Assembly (NCBI RefSeq): GCF_014642635.1
Contig: NZ_BMIQ01000002.1
Span: forward strand, 1 to 64,000
Reading direction: 5' to 3'
From: Aureimonas endophytica
GTDB lineage: Bacteria > Pseudomonadota > Alphaproteobacteria > Rhizobiales > Rhizobiaceae
Length of the DNA: 64,000 nt
The translations under genes were made by a program, and so were the position numbers. Numbering within the stretch: position 1 is the first letter of the stretch; each line of letters starts with the position of its first letter. Below the pieces are notes generated by a model. That model had not been told where the DNA came from and made no database searches. It worked only from the letters and a program-made list of their open reading frames with translations. Positions 1-11,430 of the stretch are shown one piece after another.

Positions 1-75
1 CAGCTGCGCACCGGCGGCCAGGGCGGCGCGGCCCGCAAGCCCGCCCCGGCGGCGGACGACTGGGAAGAGTTCTGA
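1..75 (+). CDS. Methyl-accepting chemotaxis protein, C-terminal fragment
   Basis: Only the last 24 codons lie in the window. The reading frame ends in DDWEEF followed by TGA. A terminal W-E-x-F pentapeptide on a flexible Ala/Pro/Gly-rich linker is the CheR/CheB docking tail of many chemoreceptors (NWETF in E. coli Tar and Tsr). The identification rests on that tail alone. The sensor and signalling domains lie outside the window. Confidence 0.55.
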   Translation, partial: QLRTGGQGGAARKPAPAADDWEEF

Positions 76-267
76 TCCCTCCCGCCGGGGCGCGATTCGG
101 GGACGGCGGCGCAAGTCGCCGGCCTTCTTCCATGGGTCTGCCGCTTCGCCCGAAATTCGGTTGCCGCGTTCCATCGCAACTTTCGGATGCTTGAGCCGCT
201 ACGCTTTTGCGAAGTCTTTTACCAAGTTCATTGAGCCCCTGTTGAAGCGCGATAGCGATGGTGGCGC

Positions 268-2640
268 ATGGTCTCGTTTCTCGCCGTCATCGCCGCCAGC
301 CATTCGATCGGCTTCGTCGTCGCGGCCGCCATCATCTGCCTGTCCTCGGCCTGGCTGCTCGCCAGCCTCTTGCCGAAGCTCGCCTCCTTGCAGGGCCGCG
401 TGCCGGCCCTGTGGTTCGGCACCACGGCAGTCGTCGCCGGGATGGGGGTCTGGACGACGCATTTCATGGCCATGCTCGGCTACCGGCCGGACATCGCGCT
501 CGGCTACGATCTGGAAACCACGCTGCTCTCGGCGGCGATCGCCGTCGCTTTCGTCGGGATTCCGCTCGCCGTTTCCGCCGTGAAGACCTCGCTCGTCCTG
601 CGCACGCTGCTCGGCGCCCTGGCCGGGCTCGGCATCGGCGCGATGCATCTCACCGGCATGGGCGCCATCGTCGGCTGCCTCCAGTCCTCGTCCCTCGAAG
701 CCGATCTCATCGCCTGCTTCGCGGCCGCGATCCTGCTCGCCGTCGCGCGCGGCCTGCCGGACCGCTTCGCCACCCCGCCGACCACCTGCACCCTGTTCAC
801 GCTGGCGGTCTGCGCCGCCCATTTCATCTCGATCTCCGGCACCTCCATCAGTCCCCTGCTGACCGGCAGGGCCGAGCCGCACCAGAACATCACGCTCAGC
901 ATCTTCACCGGGGCGGGCGCGGTGGTGCTGCTGCTCGGCGCCTTTCTGACGCTGATGGCGGCGCGGCGGTTCGAGGCGCAGGAGCGGGCGCATTCTTCGA
1001 TCCTGTCGACCGCGCTCGAGAACATGTCCAACGGGCTGCTCTATTTCGACCGCAACCACAGTCTCCAGCTCTACAACCGGCGCTATCGCGAGATCTTCGC
1101 CCTCGGCGGATCGGCCCTGAAGCCGGGCATGAGCCGAAAGGAGATCATCGATGTCATCGGCGACACCCATGGCTGGGACGCGGCGCGCCGCCGCCTCGCG
1201 ACCCGCCGGGCGGACGAATGGCTGGCGCCGGAGACGAGCGAGAGTTTCGAATATCTGATGGACGACGGGCGGATCATGGAGATCGAGGTCCGGCCGGTGG
1301 CCGCCGGCGGCGCCGTCCTGATCTTCGACGACGTGACCGACATGCGCCGCGCGCATGACCAGATCTCGCAGCTCGCCTATCACGACGTCCTGACCAAGCT
1401 GCCGAACCGCCGCTCCTTGCAGATGCGCCTCGACGAGGCCTTCCGGGCGCGGCGCAACATCAAGCTCCTGCTGCTCGACCTCGATCGCTTCAAGGCGGTC
1501 AACGACACGTTCGGGCATGGCGTCGGCGACCGGCTGCTCGTCGCGGCGGCCGAGCGCCTGCGCGAGGCCGGCGGCAGCGCCGGCTTCGTCGCGCGCCTCG
1601 GCGGCGACGAGATGGCGCTGGTCGTCAATGCCGATCAGAAACAGGCCGTGGCGATCGCCCAGGCCGTGGTCGACGCCATCGCCGAGCCCTTCCTCATCGA
1701 CCGCATCACGGTGCGCATCGGTTGCAGTATCGGCATCTGCTGCGCCGACGAGGCGGAGGATGCCGAGCAGCTGATGCAGCGCGCCGATATCGCCCTCTAC
1801 GAGGCCAAGCGCGCCGGGCGCGGACGGGTCGCCTGCTATCGCCCCGGCATGGTGGAGGAGGTGGCCGAGCGGCACCGCCTGGAGGAGGACATGCGTCAGG
1901 CCCTGGCGCGGGGCGAGTTCCATCTCGCCTATCAGCCGATCATGGCGCTGGCGAGCGGCGAGATCACCGGCTACGAGGCGCTGATCCGCTGGCGCCATCC
2001 GACCGAGGGCGAGATCTCGCCGGCGCGCTTCATTCCGCTGGCCGAGGAGAACGGTCTGGTGGTCGAGATCGGCGAATGGGTGCTGCGCCAGGCCTGCCGG
2101 GACGCCGCGACCTGGCCGGCCGGCCGGCATGTCGCCGTCAACGTCTCGACGGTGCAGTTCCGCACGCCGCTGCTTCTGAAGCACATCACCTCGGCCCTCG
2201 CCGAGAGCGGGCTTTCGCCCAATCGCCTGGAGGTGGAGCTGACCGAGACGGCGATCGTCGCCGACGGCGCCCAGATCGCGGACGGTCTGGCGGCGCTGCG
2301 CGCGCTCGGCATCAGGATCGCCATGGACGATTTCGGCACCGGCTATTCCTCGCTGGCGCATCTGCGCGACTTCCCGCTCGACCGGATCAAGATCGACCGC
2401 AGCTTCGTTTCCAACGCGCTCGCCGACCGCCATTCCATGGCCGTCCTCAAGGCGGTGATCCGGATGGGCGAGGAGATGGAGATCTCGACGATCGCGGAAG
2501 GCGTCGAATCGGAAGCGGAATTCACGCTGCTCCGCGAGCTCGGCTGCTCGGCCGCGCAGGGCTATTACATCGGCCGGCCGGCTGCGATGCCGGCCGGGGA
2601 GCAGGATGCGCGGCGCGTCGGCGGCGCCGGCGCGTTCTAA
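268..2640 (+). CDS. Membrane c-di-GMP enzyme: MHYT-PAS-GGDEF-EAL protein
   Basis: A 790-residue protein predicted to make and/or break cyclic di-GMP. Residues 1-230 are a multi-span MHYT-type membrane sensor: His-Met pairs on helices include THFMAM and MHLTGM, typical of this proposed metal- or gas-binding domain. A PAS domain follows (about 250-360), then a GGDEF domain (about 370-520) and an EAL domain (about 540-780). The cyclase signature is GGDEM rather than GGDEF, and the position of the RxxD inhibitory site is GSAG, so product inhibition is probably absent. The EAL part keeps all the usual catalytic signatures: [34 protein letters not shown] and AQGYYIGRP. It is therefore most likely an active phosphodiesterase, with an uncertain cyclase half. 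Its stop overlaps the stop of the convergent Trm112-like gene by 4 nt. Confidence 0.93.
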   Translation: MVSFLAVIAASHSIGFVVAAAIICLSSAWLLASLLPKLASLQGRVPALWFGTTAVVAGMGVWTTHFMAMLGYRPDIALGYDLETTLLSAAIAVAFVGIPLAVSAVKTSLVLRTLLGALAGLGIGAMHLTGMGAIVGCLQSSSLEADLIACFAAAILLAVARGLPDRFATPPTTCTLFTLAVCAAHFISISGTSISPLLTGRAEPHQNITLSIFTGAGAVVLLLGAFLTLMAARRFEAQERAHSSILSTALENMSNGLLYFDRNHSLQLYNRRYREIFALGGSALKPGMSRKEIIDVIGDTHGWDAARRRLATRRADEWLAPETSESFEYLMDDGRIMEIEVRPVAAGGAVLIFDDVTDMRRAHDQISQLAYHDVLTKLPNRRSLQMRLDEAFRARRNIKLLLLDLDRFKAVNDTFGHGVGDRLLVAAAERLREAGGSAGFVARLGGDEMALVVNADQKQAVAIAQAVVDAIAEPFLIDRITVRIGCSIGICCADEAEDAEQLMQRADIALYEAKRAGRGRVACYRPGMVEEVAERHRLEEDMRQALARGEFHLAYQPIMALASGEITGYEALIRWRHPTEGEISPARFIPLAEENGLVVEIGEWVLRQACRDAATWPAGRHVAVNVSTVQFRTPLLLKHITSALAESGLSPNRLEVELTETAIVADGAQIADGLAALRALGIRIAMDDFGTGYSSLAHLRDFPLDRIKIDRSFVSNALADRHSMAVLKAVIRMGEEMEISTIAEGVESEAEFTLLRELGCSAAQGYYIGRPAAMPAGEQDARRVGGAGAF

Positions 2641-2834
2641 TCCAGAACCCGCGCTTCCGAGACCAGCATGATCGGAATGCCGTCGCGCACCGGAAAGGCG
2701 AGGCGCGCCGCCGGGGACACAAGTTCGTCGCGCTCCGCGTCGTAGCGCAGGGGGCCTTTCGTCACCGGACAGACGAGGAAGTCGAGAAGCTTCGCGCCGG
2801 GCCTGGCCGGCGACGGGCGCGACATCTGGGACAT
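2637..2834 (-). CDS. Trm112/YcaR-like zinc-ribbon-related small protein
   Basis: A 65-residue protein with the family core [14 protein letters not shown] near residue 16, then YD, an open beta hairpin, and [11 protein letters not shown] near the C-terminus. This is the hallmark of bacterial Trm112-like proteins (UPF0434, E. coli YcaR). Eukaryotic Trm112 activates methyltransferases; the bacterial role is not settled. Only one of the zinc-ribbon cysteines is present, as in many proteobacterial members, so zinc binding is unlikely. Its end overlaps the convergent c-di-GMP enzyme and its start faces fadD. Confidence 0.9.
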   Translation of the reverse strand: MSQMSRPSPARPGAKLLDFLVCPVTKGPLRYDAERDELVSPAARLAFPVRDGIPIMLVSEARVLD

Positions 2835-2964
2835 GCGGGCTTTCTCCGGTGCGGGAAGGCGGGGAGTGGGCCTTCCGGGGCTTATCCTTTTTGCCAGAAA
2901 AACCGGCCCGCCGACATGTCTTCGATTCGTTTCGGCGGTATCCTTCCCGAGGGGAGGAATTCGA

Positions 2965-4641
2965 ATGCAGCGGGCATGGCATGCGAACTATCCGGCCGGC
3001 GTGCCGCATGAGCTGCCGCCGCTGCCCTACGAGACGCTCGGCGCCCTGTTCGAGGACGCCTTCCGCCGTTATGGCGCGCGGGAAGCCTGCCGCTATCTCG
3101 GCCATCGCCTCACCTTCGCCGCGATCGAGCGGGCCGCGGCGGATTTCTCCGCCTATCTCCAGTCCCTCGGCCTTAAGAAGGGCGACCGGCTGGCCCTGAT
3201 GATGCCGAACGTGCCGCAATATCCGGTGGCGGTCGCGGCGGCGATGCGGCTCGGCCTCGTGATCGTCAACGTCAATCCGCTCTACACGCCGCGCGAGCTC
3301 GAACATCAGCTGAAGGATGCCGGGGCCGTCGCGATCGTCGTCCTCGACGTGGTGGCCGGCACGCTCGCCGCCTGCATCGCCGCCACGCAGCTGCGCCATG
3401 TCGTGGTGGCGCGGCTCGGCGACATGCTGCCCTGGCCGAAGGGCCGGATCGTCGATTTCGTGGCGCGGCGGGTGAAGAAGCTCGTGCCGCCTTATCGTCT
3501 GCCCGGCGCGGTCGCCTGGCGCGAGGCGCTGCGCCGGGGCGCCAAGGGGTCCGTCGCGCCGGTGCCGGTCGCCGGCGAGGATCTGGCGGTGCTGCAATAT
3601 ACGGGCGGCACGACCGGCATCGCCAAGGGCGCCATGCTCACCCATCGCAACATCGTCGCCAATGTCCTGCAGTCGGAGCTCTGGTACGCGCCGGCCCTGG
3701 CGCGCGTGCCGCCGGACGAGCAGCCGGTGATCGTAGGGGCGCTGCCGCTCTATCATATCTTCGGCTTCACGGTGAACATGCTGCTCGCGGCCAGGACGGG
3801 CAGCGCCAGCCTCCTCATCGTCAATCCGCGCGACATTCCGGCGCTTCTCGCCGCGCTCGGCCGCATGCGCTTCCACAGCTTTCCGGCGGTCAACACGCTC
3901 TTCGACGTCATCGCCCGCCACAAGGGCGCCAAGCATGTCGATTGGTCGGGCCTGAAGCTCGCGGTCGGCGGCGGCATGGCGGTGAATGCCGCCACCTCGA
4001 AGCGCTGGCAGGCGCTGACGGGGCTCGCGATCTGCGAAGGCTACGGCCTGTCGGAAACCTCGCCGGTGCTCTGCTGCAATTCCGTGCTCGCCACCGGCTG
4101 GACCGGCACGATCGGCTATCCGCTGCCCTCGACCGAGCTCCGTATCGTCGACGAGGCGGGCGAAGAGGTGGCGCCCGGCGAGCGCGGCGAACTCGTGGCC
4201 AAGGGGCCGCAGGTGATGCGCGGCTATTGGCGGCGGCCGGCGGAAACGGCGGAGGCCTTCACGGCCGACGGCTGGTTCCGCACCGGCGATATCGGCGTGA
4301 TGAATCCCGACGGCTCCTTCAGCATCGTCGACCGGCGCAAGGACATGATCATCGTGTCCGGCTTCAACGTCTATCCGAGCGAGGTCGAGGCGGTGGTGAC
4401 GGCGATGCCCGGGATCGCGGAGGCGGCGGTGATCGGCGTGGCGGACGGCGCCTCCGGCGAGGCGGTGAAGCTCTTCGTGGTGCGCGGCGACGGAGCGCCG
4501 ACGGAGGACGCGATTCGAGATTTCTGCCGCGAGAAACTGACGCCCTACAAGCGCCCCAAGCTGATCGAGTTCCGGGACGAATTGCCAAAGTCCAATGTCG
4601 GCAAGGTGTTACGGCGCCTGCTGCGGGAAGATGCGCATTAG
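2965..4641 (+). CDS. fadD: Long-chain fatty acid-CoA ligase
   Basis: A 558-residue AMP-forming acyl-CoA synthetase that activates fatty acids to acyl-CoA for beta-oxidation or lipid synthesis. ANL-family motifs are present in order: P-loop [16 protein letters not shown] (about residue 212), GYGLSETSP (about 360), WFRTGD (about 438), [16 protein letters not shown], and the C-terminal catalytic lysine in [11 protein letters not shown]. The frame is open further upstream, but the ATG at 2965 has a strong Shine-Dalgarno (GAGGGGAGGAATTCG) and gives the standard FadD N-terminus and length. It is divergent from the Trm112-like gene across 130 nt. Confidence 0.95.
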   Translation: MQRAWHANYPAGVPHELPPLPYETLGALFEDAFRRYGAREACRYLGHRLTFAAIERAAADFSAYLQSLGLKKGDRLALMMPNVPQYPVAVAAAMRLGLVIVNVNPLYTPRELEHQLKDAGAVAIVVLDVVAGTLAACIAATQLRHVVVARLGDMLPWPKGRIVDFVARRVKKLVPPYRLPGAVAWREALRRGAKGSVAPVPVAGEDLAVLQYTGGTTGIAKGAMLTHRNIVANVLQSELWYAPALARVPPDEQPVIVGALPLYHIFGFTVNMLLAARTGSASLLIVNPRDIPALLAALGRMRFHSFPAVNTLFDVIARHKGAKHVDWSGLKLAVGGGMAVNAATSKRWQALTGLAICEGYGLSETSPVLCCNSVLATGWTGTIGYPLPSTELRIVDEAGEEVAPGERGELVAKGPQVMRGYWRRPAETAEAFTADGWFRTGDIGVMNPDGSFSIVDRRKDMIIVSGFNVYPSEVEAVVTAMPGIAEAAVIGVADGASGEAVKLFVVRGDGAPTEDAIRDFCREKLTPYKRPKLIEFRDELPKSNVGKVLRRLLREDAH

Positions 4642-4727
4642 CCGCAGCTTTTTCCGCCAGGGGGCTTTTCATTCATCGAGCTGTCGCATATATGGAGCTC
4701 ACCGGCGGCCGAGGTCGACGGAAATGG

Positions 4728-4804
<77 letters not shown>

Positions 4805-4835
4805 TTACGAACTGTGCCAGCAATTCCTTCCTGTC

Positions 4836-4860
4836 AGCCGCCCCGATCGGGCGGCTTTTT
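4836..4860 (+). terminator. Rho-independent terminator of tRNA-fMet
   Basis: Perfect 8-bp stem AGCCGCCC/GGGCGGCT with a 5-nt loop (CGATC), running directly into five T residues. It is placed 31 nt after the tRNA CCA end. This is the clearest intrinsic terminator in the window. Confidence 0.93.
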
Positions 4861-5161
4861 CATGTGCGGTCCGGCTCGCCCTAGCCGCCGCGATCCTGTC
4901 CCGTCCTTCATCCCTGTCGCGAACCGACGCCGGCCGCCGCATCGGCGCGCCTCCTCGGAGCGCCGCCCCCGGCGATCCACAGCCGGGAAGGCGTGATGCG
5001 CTCAGACGCCGCATTCGGACGATTGCCGCTTGCGAAAACCTAGCTTAAGACTTGTTTCGGGAGCGGATTCGTCGATCGGGGAGGGTTGACCGAATGACGT
5101 GGGAGCGGAACGGTGCGCTAAGGCGCGGCCGGGTGGCGGCGCGTGCCGGGATCGAGGGCGC
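4861..5161. other. Intergenic region before the first ABC operon
   Basis: About 300 nt with no credible coding frame. Local AT-richer sequence (TTGCGAAAACCTAGCTTAAG, 5030-5049) is the likeliest promoter area for the following permease gene. I could not fit convincing -35 and -10 boxes or an operator. Confidence 0.4.
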
Positions 5162-6169
5162 ATGAGCCTGCCCGTCAGCGTCGCCGACAAGGCGGAGAAG
5201 GCACGGCGGCCGGGCTTCGGCGCGCGGCTTCTGCGGTCGCGCGAGACCGGCATCATCGCGGCGCTCGTCCTCATGGTGGTGGTCCTGTCGATCATCGAGC
5301 CGGACTTCGCCAGCACCGACAATCTTCTCAACGACGCCCGCAACTTCTCCTTTGTCGGCATCGTCGTGCTCGGCCAGGCGATGGTGATGATCACCGGCGG
5401 CATCGACCTGTCGGTCGGCAGCGTCTGGGGCCTCGCCGCCGTGTCCTCGGCGGCCTTCATGGCCATGGGCCTCGGCACCGTGCCCGCCTGTCTCCTGTCG
5501 ATGCTCATCGCCGCCTGCTTCGGTCTGTTCAACGGCCTTTGCGTCACCAAGCTGCGCATGCCGCCCTTCGTGCCGACGCTCGCCACGATGAGCATCGCGC
5601 GCGCCCTGGCGCTGGTCGTCACGCGCGGCAAGTCGATCGACGAGTTCCGGCCCTATGACGATCCCTTCTTCGCCCTCGGCGGCGGCGACAGCTTCGGCCT
5701 GCCGAACCCCTTCATCATCTTCGTCGTCCTGACGGTGATCGCCTGGATCGTCCTCAACAAGAGCGTCTACGGCCGGCAGCTCTACGCCATCGGCGGCAAC
5801 GAGCGCGCCGCGCGGCTGACGGGCCTCGACGTCGACCGGCTGAAGATCAGCGTCTACGTCATCTCCTCGGTGCTCGCCGCCATCGCCGGCATCATCGAGG
5901 TCAGCTACCTGTCCTCGGCCATTTCCAACCAGGGCCTCGGCAAGGAGCTGAGCGTCATCGCGGCGGCGGTCATCGGCGGCACCAATCTGAACGGCGGCGA
6001 GGGCACGGTGATCGGCGTCTTCGTCGGCGCGGTGATCCTGGAGGTCCTGCGCAACGGCCTCGTGCTGCTCGGCACCGACGCCTATTGGCAGGGCGTCTTC
6101 GTCGGCTCGGTGATCGTGCTCGCCGTCTTCATCGACCAGCTGCGCAAGGGCTTCTGGCGCAGCCGCTGA
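5162..6169 (+). CDS. Sugar ABC transporter permease (RbsC/BPD_transp_2 type)
   Basis: A 335-residue inner-membrane permease of the ribose/galactose family. It has a short cytoplasmic N-terminus, then about 8-10 hydrophobic segments from residue 32 on. The family signature MITGGIDLSVGSVWGL (about residue 78) and the C-terminal AAVIGGTNLNGGEGT loop that contacts the ATPase are both present. It is the first gene of a permease - binding protein - ATPase cluster; the binding protein starts 127 nt downstream. The ATG at 5162 was preferred to one at 5099 because it gives the usual short N-terminus. With one permease gene, the membrane part is probably a homodimer. The ligand is not identifiable from sequence. 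Confidence 0.92.
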   Translation: MSLPVSVADKAEKARRPGFGARLLRSRETGIIAALVLMVVVLSIIEPDFASTDNLLNDARNFSFVGIVVLGQAMVMITGGIDLSVGSVWGLAAVSSAAFMAMGLGTVPACLLSMLIAACFGLFNGLCVTKLRMPPFVPTLATMSIARALALVVTRGKSIDEFRPYDDPFFALGGGDSFGLPNPFIIFVVLTVIAWIVLNKSVYGRQLYAIGGNERAARLTGLDVDRLKISVYVISSVLAAIAGIIEVSYLSSAISNQGLGKELSVIAAAVIGGTNLNGGEGTVIGVFVGAVILEVLRNGLVLLGTDAYWQGVFVGSVIVLAVFIDQLRKGFWRSR

Positions 6170-6296
6170 CCGACAAGTTCCGGGCGGCCGGCCGGAGGAA
6201 CAGGGCCGGGCCGCCGGGAGGCAGGGGCGACGGAGCTTCGGGAGGAAGCGTCGCCCGTCTCGCCGACACGAACCATCGTCTGAGGGAGGAACATCC

Positions 6297-7235
6297 ATGA
6301 AACGCATTCTGCTGGCGGGCGCTGCGCTCGCGCTTCTCGCGGCCGGCTCGGCCGGGGCGGCGGAGAAGAAGGTCTTCGCGCTGGTGCCGAAGGCGCTCGG
6401 CGTGCCCTTCTATGCCGATGCCGAGAAGGGCTGCAAGGAAGCCGCCGCCAAGCTCGGCGCCGAATGCCTGTTCACCGGCCCGGCCCAGCTCGACGACGCC
6501 GAGCAGACGCGCATCGTGCGCGATCTCGTCACCCGCAAGGTGGCCGGCATCGCCATCGCCCCAAACAATGCCGATTCGATCTCCAACGTCATCGCCGCCG
6601 CGCTCGACAAGAAGATCCCGGTCGTCACCTTCGATTCCGATGCGCCGAAGTCGAAGCGCATCGCCTTCATCGGCACCAATAACGAGGCGGGCGGCGAGGC
6701 GGCCGGCGAGGCCTTCGCCAAGGCGCTGCCGAACGGCGGCACCTATGCCGTGCTGACCGGCGGCCTCTCGGCCTCCAACCTCAACGACCGCATCAAGGGC
6801 TTCAAGTCGAAGCTCGGCGACAAGTTCAAGGAAGTCTCCGGCTCGCCCTTCTCCTGCAACGACGATTCCAGCGTCGGCGTGCAGGTGATCCAGGACATCC
6901 TGGCGAAGAACCCGAATATCGACGGCATCTTCTTCTCGGGCGGCTGGCCGATGTTCGCGCCGCAGGCCTATACGCGGGCGCTGAAGAACAAGCAGGCCGA
7001 CCTCAAGGCCGGCAAGTTCGTGATCGTCTCCTTCGACACGCTGCCGACCCAGGTGAAGCTCCTGAAGGACGGCTATGCCACCACGCTGATCGGCCAGCGG
7101 CCGCTCGCCATGGGCATGGATTCGGTCGACCAGCTCGACAAGCTGGCCAAGGGCGAGAAGGTGCCGCCGGTCACCGATACCGGCGTCGACATCGTCGACA
7201 AGTCCAATGTCGAGAAGTTCGCCGCCGGCAACTGA
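6297..7235 (+). CDS. Periplasmic sugar-binding protein (RbsB-like)
   Basis: A 312-residue type I periplasmic binding protein (Peripla_BP_4). A Sec signal peptide (MKRILLAGAALALLAAGSAGAA, split here as KR, hydrophobic core and AGAA cleavage site) occupies residues 1-22. The mature part starts with a beta strand (VFALVPK), and contains the typical GPAQLDDAEQ and the VTFDSDAPKSKRIAFIGTNN stretch that precedes the ligand hinge. A good ribosome site (GAGGGAGGAAC) precedes the ATG. It sits between the permease and ATPase genes and delivers the solute to them. The ligand is probably a mono- or disaccharide; this is inference from the family only. Confidence 0.9.
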   Translation: MKRILLAGAALALLAAGSAGAAEKKVFALVPKALGVPFYADAEKGCKEAAAKLGAECLFTGPAQLDDAEQTRIVRDLVTRKVAGIAIAPNNADSISNVIAAALDKKIPVVTFDSDAPKSKRIAFIGTNNEAGGEAAGEAFAKALPNGGTYAVLTGGLSASNLNDRIKGFKSKLGDKFKEVSGSPFSCNDDSSVGVQVIQDILAKNPNIDGIFFSGGWPMFAPQAYTRALKNKQADLKAGKFVIVSFDTLPTQVKLLKDGYATTLIGQRPLAMGMDSVDQLDKLAKGEKVPPVTDTGVDIVDKSNVEKFAAGN

Positions 7236-7289
7236 ACGACCCCCGCCGGGCGGCCCTCGCGCCGCCCGGTCCTTCCCGGAGATCCCGTC

Positions 7290-8846
<1,557 letters not shown>

Positions 8847-9073
8847 CCCCGCCGATCGCGCGGGATCGGCCCGAATGCGCCTGGAGGTTGCATCTCCTTC
8901 ATCCTTGTGCTGCAATCCTTGAAACGGTTTTGATTCGATGGCGCTCCGCCCTCGGGACGCTCTGCGCAAACTTTGGTCACCACGCTTCGCGAAATGTCGA
9001 TGCGGGTGACGTTTCGAAACATCGGCCGCTTATGTTCGGTGGGCGAAGGCGCGGCCTTCCGCCTTGAGATGTC

Positions 9074-10033
9074 ATGATGTTTCGGGATTTCGCCTCCTCC
9101 GTTTCCGCCCTTGTCGGCCGCCACTCGTCCCGCGCCGCCCGTCTCGCGCGCGTGGCGGGTCCTTCGCCGTCAAGGCGCGGGCTGCGGCTCCGCGCCGGCG
9201 CCGCTTCGCTGGCCACCCTTCTCGTCGGGGCCGGCCTCGCGCCCTCCGCCTCGGCCGAGGAGGCCGGCGTCACCTGGGCGATCTACGACGCCGCGCCCTT
9301 CATGATCGCCGACGGCCCCAATCGCGACCGGGGCATCTTCGATCAGATCCGGCATCTCCTCGACGCCCGGCTCGCCGACATTCCCCACCAGACCCTTTCC
9401 GCGCCCTTTCCGCGCATCGTCACTTCGCTGAAGGCCGGCGCGCAATGGTGCTTCGTCGGCGGCGTGAAGACGCCGGAGCGGGAGGATTTCGCCTATTTCT
9501 CCCTGCCGGTCGCCCTGTTCTATCCGCTGCGTCTCGTCGTTCCGGCCGAAGAGCGGCAGAAGTTTGCCGCCATGGCGCCGCTTTCGCTGCGGCACCTTCT
9601 CGAAGAGCGTCCCGACCTGCGGACCAGCATGCTGCGCAACCGGTCGCTCGGACCGGTGATCGACGACCTCCTGCGCCGCTTCCCGCCTCCGGAGACCCAT
9701 TCGGATTTTCCCGAAGCCTTCCGCATGCTGCTGAACCGGCGCCTGGACTATCTCATCGACTACGCCAACATCGCCACCTACAATGCCGATCTCCTGGGGC
9801 GGCCGGGCGCCTTCGCCATGCTCCCTTTCGAGGAGCGGCCGGAGCCGGTGTTCAGCCGGGTGATGTGCGCGCGCACGCCTTGGGGCCGCGCCTTCATCGA
9901 TCGTGTCGACGCCGTGCTGCGCGAGGCGCGGCCGATGGCGGATTATCGCGCGATCGTCGAAGCCTGGTCGGCGCCCGAGGACCTGCCGACCATCCGGGCC
10001 GCCTATGACGGCGCCTTTCTGGCCAGTGAGTGA
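9074..10033 (+). CDS. Periplasmic solute-binding-like protein paired with a diguanylate cyclase
   Basis: A 319-residue exported protein. A long basic N-terminus leads to a hydrophobic segment (about 43-60) and the likely cleavage site ASA-EE near residue 61. The mature part, beginning WAIYDAAPFMI, resembles the family 3 amino-acid-binding fold and the TIGR02285-type proteins often encoded beside diguanylate cyclases. No membrane anchor is evident after the signal peptide. The next gene starts 10 nt downstream and encodes a membrane diguanylate cyclase. I infer that this protein senses a periplasmic signal for that enzyme; no ligand is known. The preceding 227-nt gap has an operator-like TGAAACGGTTTTGA at 8920-8933. 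Confidence 0.75.
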   Translation: MMFRDFASSVSALVGRHSSRAARLARVAGPSPSRRGLRLRAGAASLATLLVGAGLAPSASAEEAGVTWAIYDAAPFMIADGPNRDRGIFDQIRHLLDARLADIPHQTLSAPFPRIVTSLKAGAQWCFVGGVKTPEREDFAYFSLPVALFYPLRLVVPAEERQKFAAMAPLSLRHLLEERPDLRTSMLRNRSLGPVIDDLLRRFPPPETHSDFPEAFRMLLNRRLDYLIDYANIATYNADLLGRPGAFAMLPFEERPEPVFSRVMCARTPWGRAFIDRVDAVLREARPMADYRAIVEAWSAPEDLPTIRAAYDGAFLASE

Positions 10034-10043
10034 GGCCGGCTTG

Positions 10044-11414
10044 ATGAGCCTGTTCCCTTCCATCGACCGGTTCTCGCCCTCGCGGGCTGAGACTCTCGCC
10101 GCCCCGCCGCGCCGCAGTCCGCTGGCGCAGCGGCTGATCCGGGTGATGTTCGGCTGCTATCTCGCGGTCGCGGTCGCCCTGACCGCGATCCAGATGGGCC
10201 TCGAATATCGCTCGGCCAGCGAAGCGCTGACGGCGAATGTCGTCGCGCTCCAGCGCACCTTCAGTCCTGGCCTCGCCGATGCCATGTGGCGCTTCAATAC
10301 GGAGGTGGTCGAGGGCATCCTGTCCGGCATGCGGGAGATCCCGATCCTGACCGGCGTCGAGGTGCGGGACGAGGCGGGCCAACGCGTCCGCGCCTTCGGA
10401 AGTGCCCTGGCCGATCCGGGGACGCCGCCGGACGGGGCGCTCGGCACGGCGCTCGCCTCGCTCTTCGACGCGCCCTTCCAGCGGACCTTCGAACTGACGC
10501 ATGTCGACGAGAACGGTGCCCATCACGCGATCGGCTCCTGGACGGTCTATTCCAACCATGCGCTCGTTCTCGATCAGCTGAAGCGCACGGTGGTGATCAT
10601 CCTGATCAATTCCGCCATCAAGTCGCTGATGCTGCTCGTGATCTTCTATGTGGTGATCCAGCGCATGGTCGGCCGGCCGCTGGCGGAGATGAGCGCCTTC
10701 GTCCAGGAGATCGACGCCGACAATCTCGGGACGCGGCCGCTGGTCGTCGCGGCCGGGGGACGGCACGAGCTGCATGCGCTCGCCTCGACGCTGAACCGGA
10801 TGGCCCGGCGCCTCGGGCATGCCTTCGAGGAGAATGCCCGGCTTCTCGACAATATGCGCGACCTGACCTCGACGCTCCAGGCCAAGGTCGGCGAGCGCAC
10901 GCAGGAGCTGAAGCTTCTCGCCGAGACCGATCTCCTGACCGGCCTCGCCAATCGCCGCAAGCTGGACGAGGAGCTCGGCCGGGAGATCGCCTTCACCGGC
11001 AGGGCCCGGGTGCCGCTCTCGATCATTCTCGGCGATATCGACCGCTTCAAGTCGATCAACGACCGGCACGGCCACAAGGCCGGCGACAAGGTGCTCGCGA
11101 TCTTCGCCGAGGTGCTGCGCGACCGGCAGCGCCCTGCCGACACGATCGGCCGCTGGGGCGGCGAGGAGTTCATGCTGATCTGTCCGGGAAGCGCTCTGGA
11201 GCCCGCCGTCGAATTCGCCGAGGCGATCCGCAGCGCCATCGAGGCGACGTCTTTTCCCGTTGCCGGCCGGCAGACCTGCAGCTTCGGCGTCGCGACGCTC
11301 CAGCCGGGCGAGACGGCCGACGAACTCGTCGCGCGGGCGGATGCCGCGCTCTATGCCGGCAAGCGCAACGGCCGCAACCGGGTGGAGGCGAGCCGCCCGG
11401 GCGGCTCGGCCTAG
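10044..11414 (+). CDS. Membrane diguanylate cyclase (GGEEF) with periplasmic sensor and HAMP-like linker
   Basis: A 456-residue protein that makes c-di-GMP. One membrane span lies near residues 33-52 and a second near 175-205; between them is a periplasmic region of about 120 residues. A HAMP-like linker and a coiled coil (about 205-295) precede the GGDEF domain. The active site is GGEEF (about residue 372), and the product-inhibition site RPAD sits five residues before it, so the enzyme should be active and feedback-controlled. The frame is open further upstream into the preceding gene; the ATG at 10044 was chosen because it lies 10 nt after that gene's stop and gives a normal N-terminus. 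Probably a two-gene signalling unit. Confidence 0.93.
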   Translation: MSLFPSIDRFSPSRAETLAAPPRRSPLAQRLIRVMFGCYLAVAVALTAIQMGLEYRSASEALTANVVALQRTFSPGLADAMWRFNTEVVEGILSGMREIPILTGVEVRDEAGQRVRAFGSALADPGTPPDGALGTALASLFDAPFQRTFELTHVDENGAHHAIGSWTVYSNHALVLDQLKRTVVIILINSAIKSLMLLVIFYVVIQRMVGRPLAEMSAFVQEIDADNLGTRPLVVAAGGRHELHALASTLNRMARRLGHAFEENARLLDNMRDLTSTLQAKVGERTQELKLLAETDLLTGLANRRKLDEELGREIAFTGRARVPLSIILGDIDRFKSINDRHGHKAGDKVLAIFAEVLRDRQRPADTIGRWGGEEFMLICPGSALEPAVEFAEAIRSAIEATSFPVAGRQTCSFGVATLQPGETADELVARADAALYAGKRNGRNRVEASRPGGSA

Positions 11415-11430
11415 ACTGTCCCCGCTCCGG

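Noticed and set aside
199-3936. A 1245-codon open frame on the minus strand opposite the c-di-GMP enzyme and fadD
   Set aside because: It is antisense to well-conserved coding sequence. The translation is Arg/Asp/Gly/His-rich without motifs, the usual shadow of high-GC third positions.
8920-8933. TGAAACGGTTTTGA as a LacI operator for the sensor-cyclase pair
   Set aside because: The match is imperfect (non-symmetric centre), no LacI gene is adjacent, and it lies 140 nt before the gene. Kept only as a remark.
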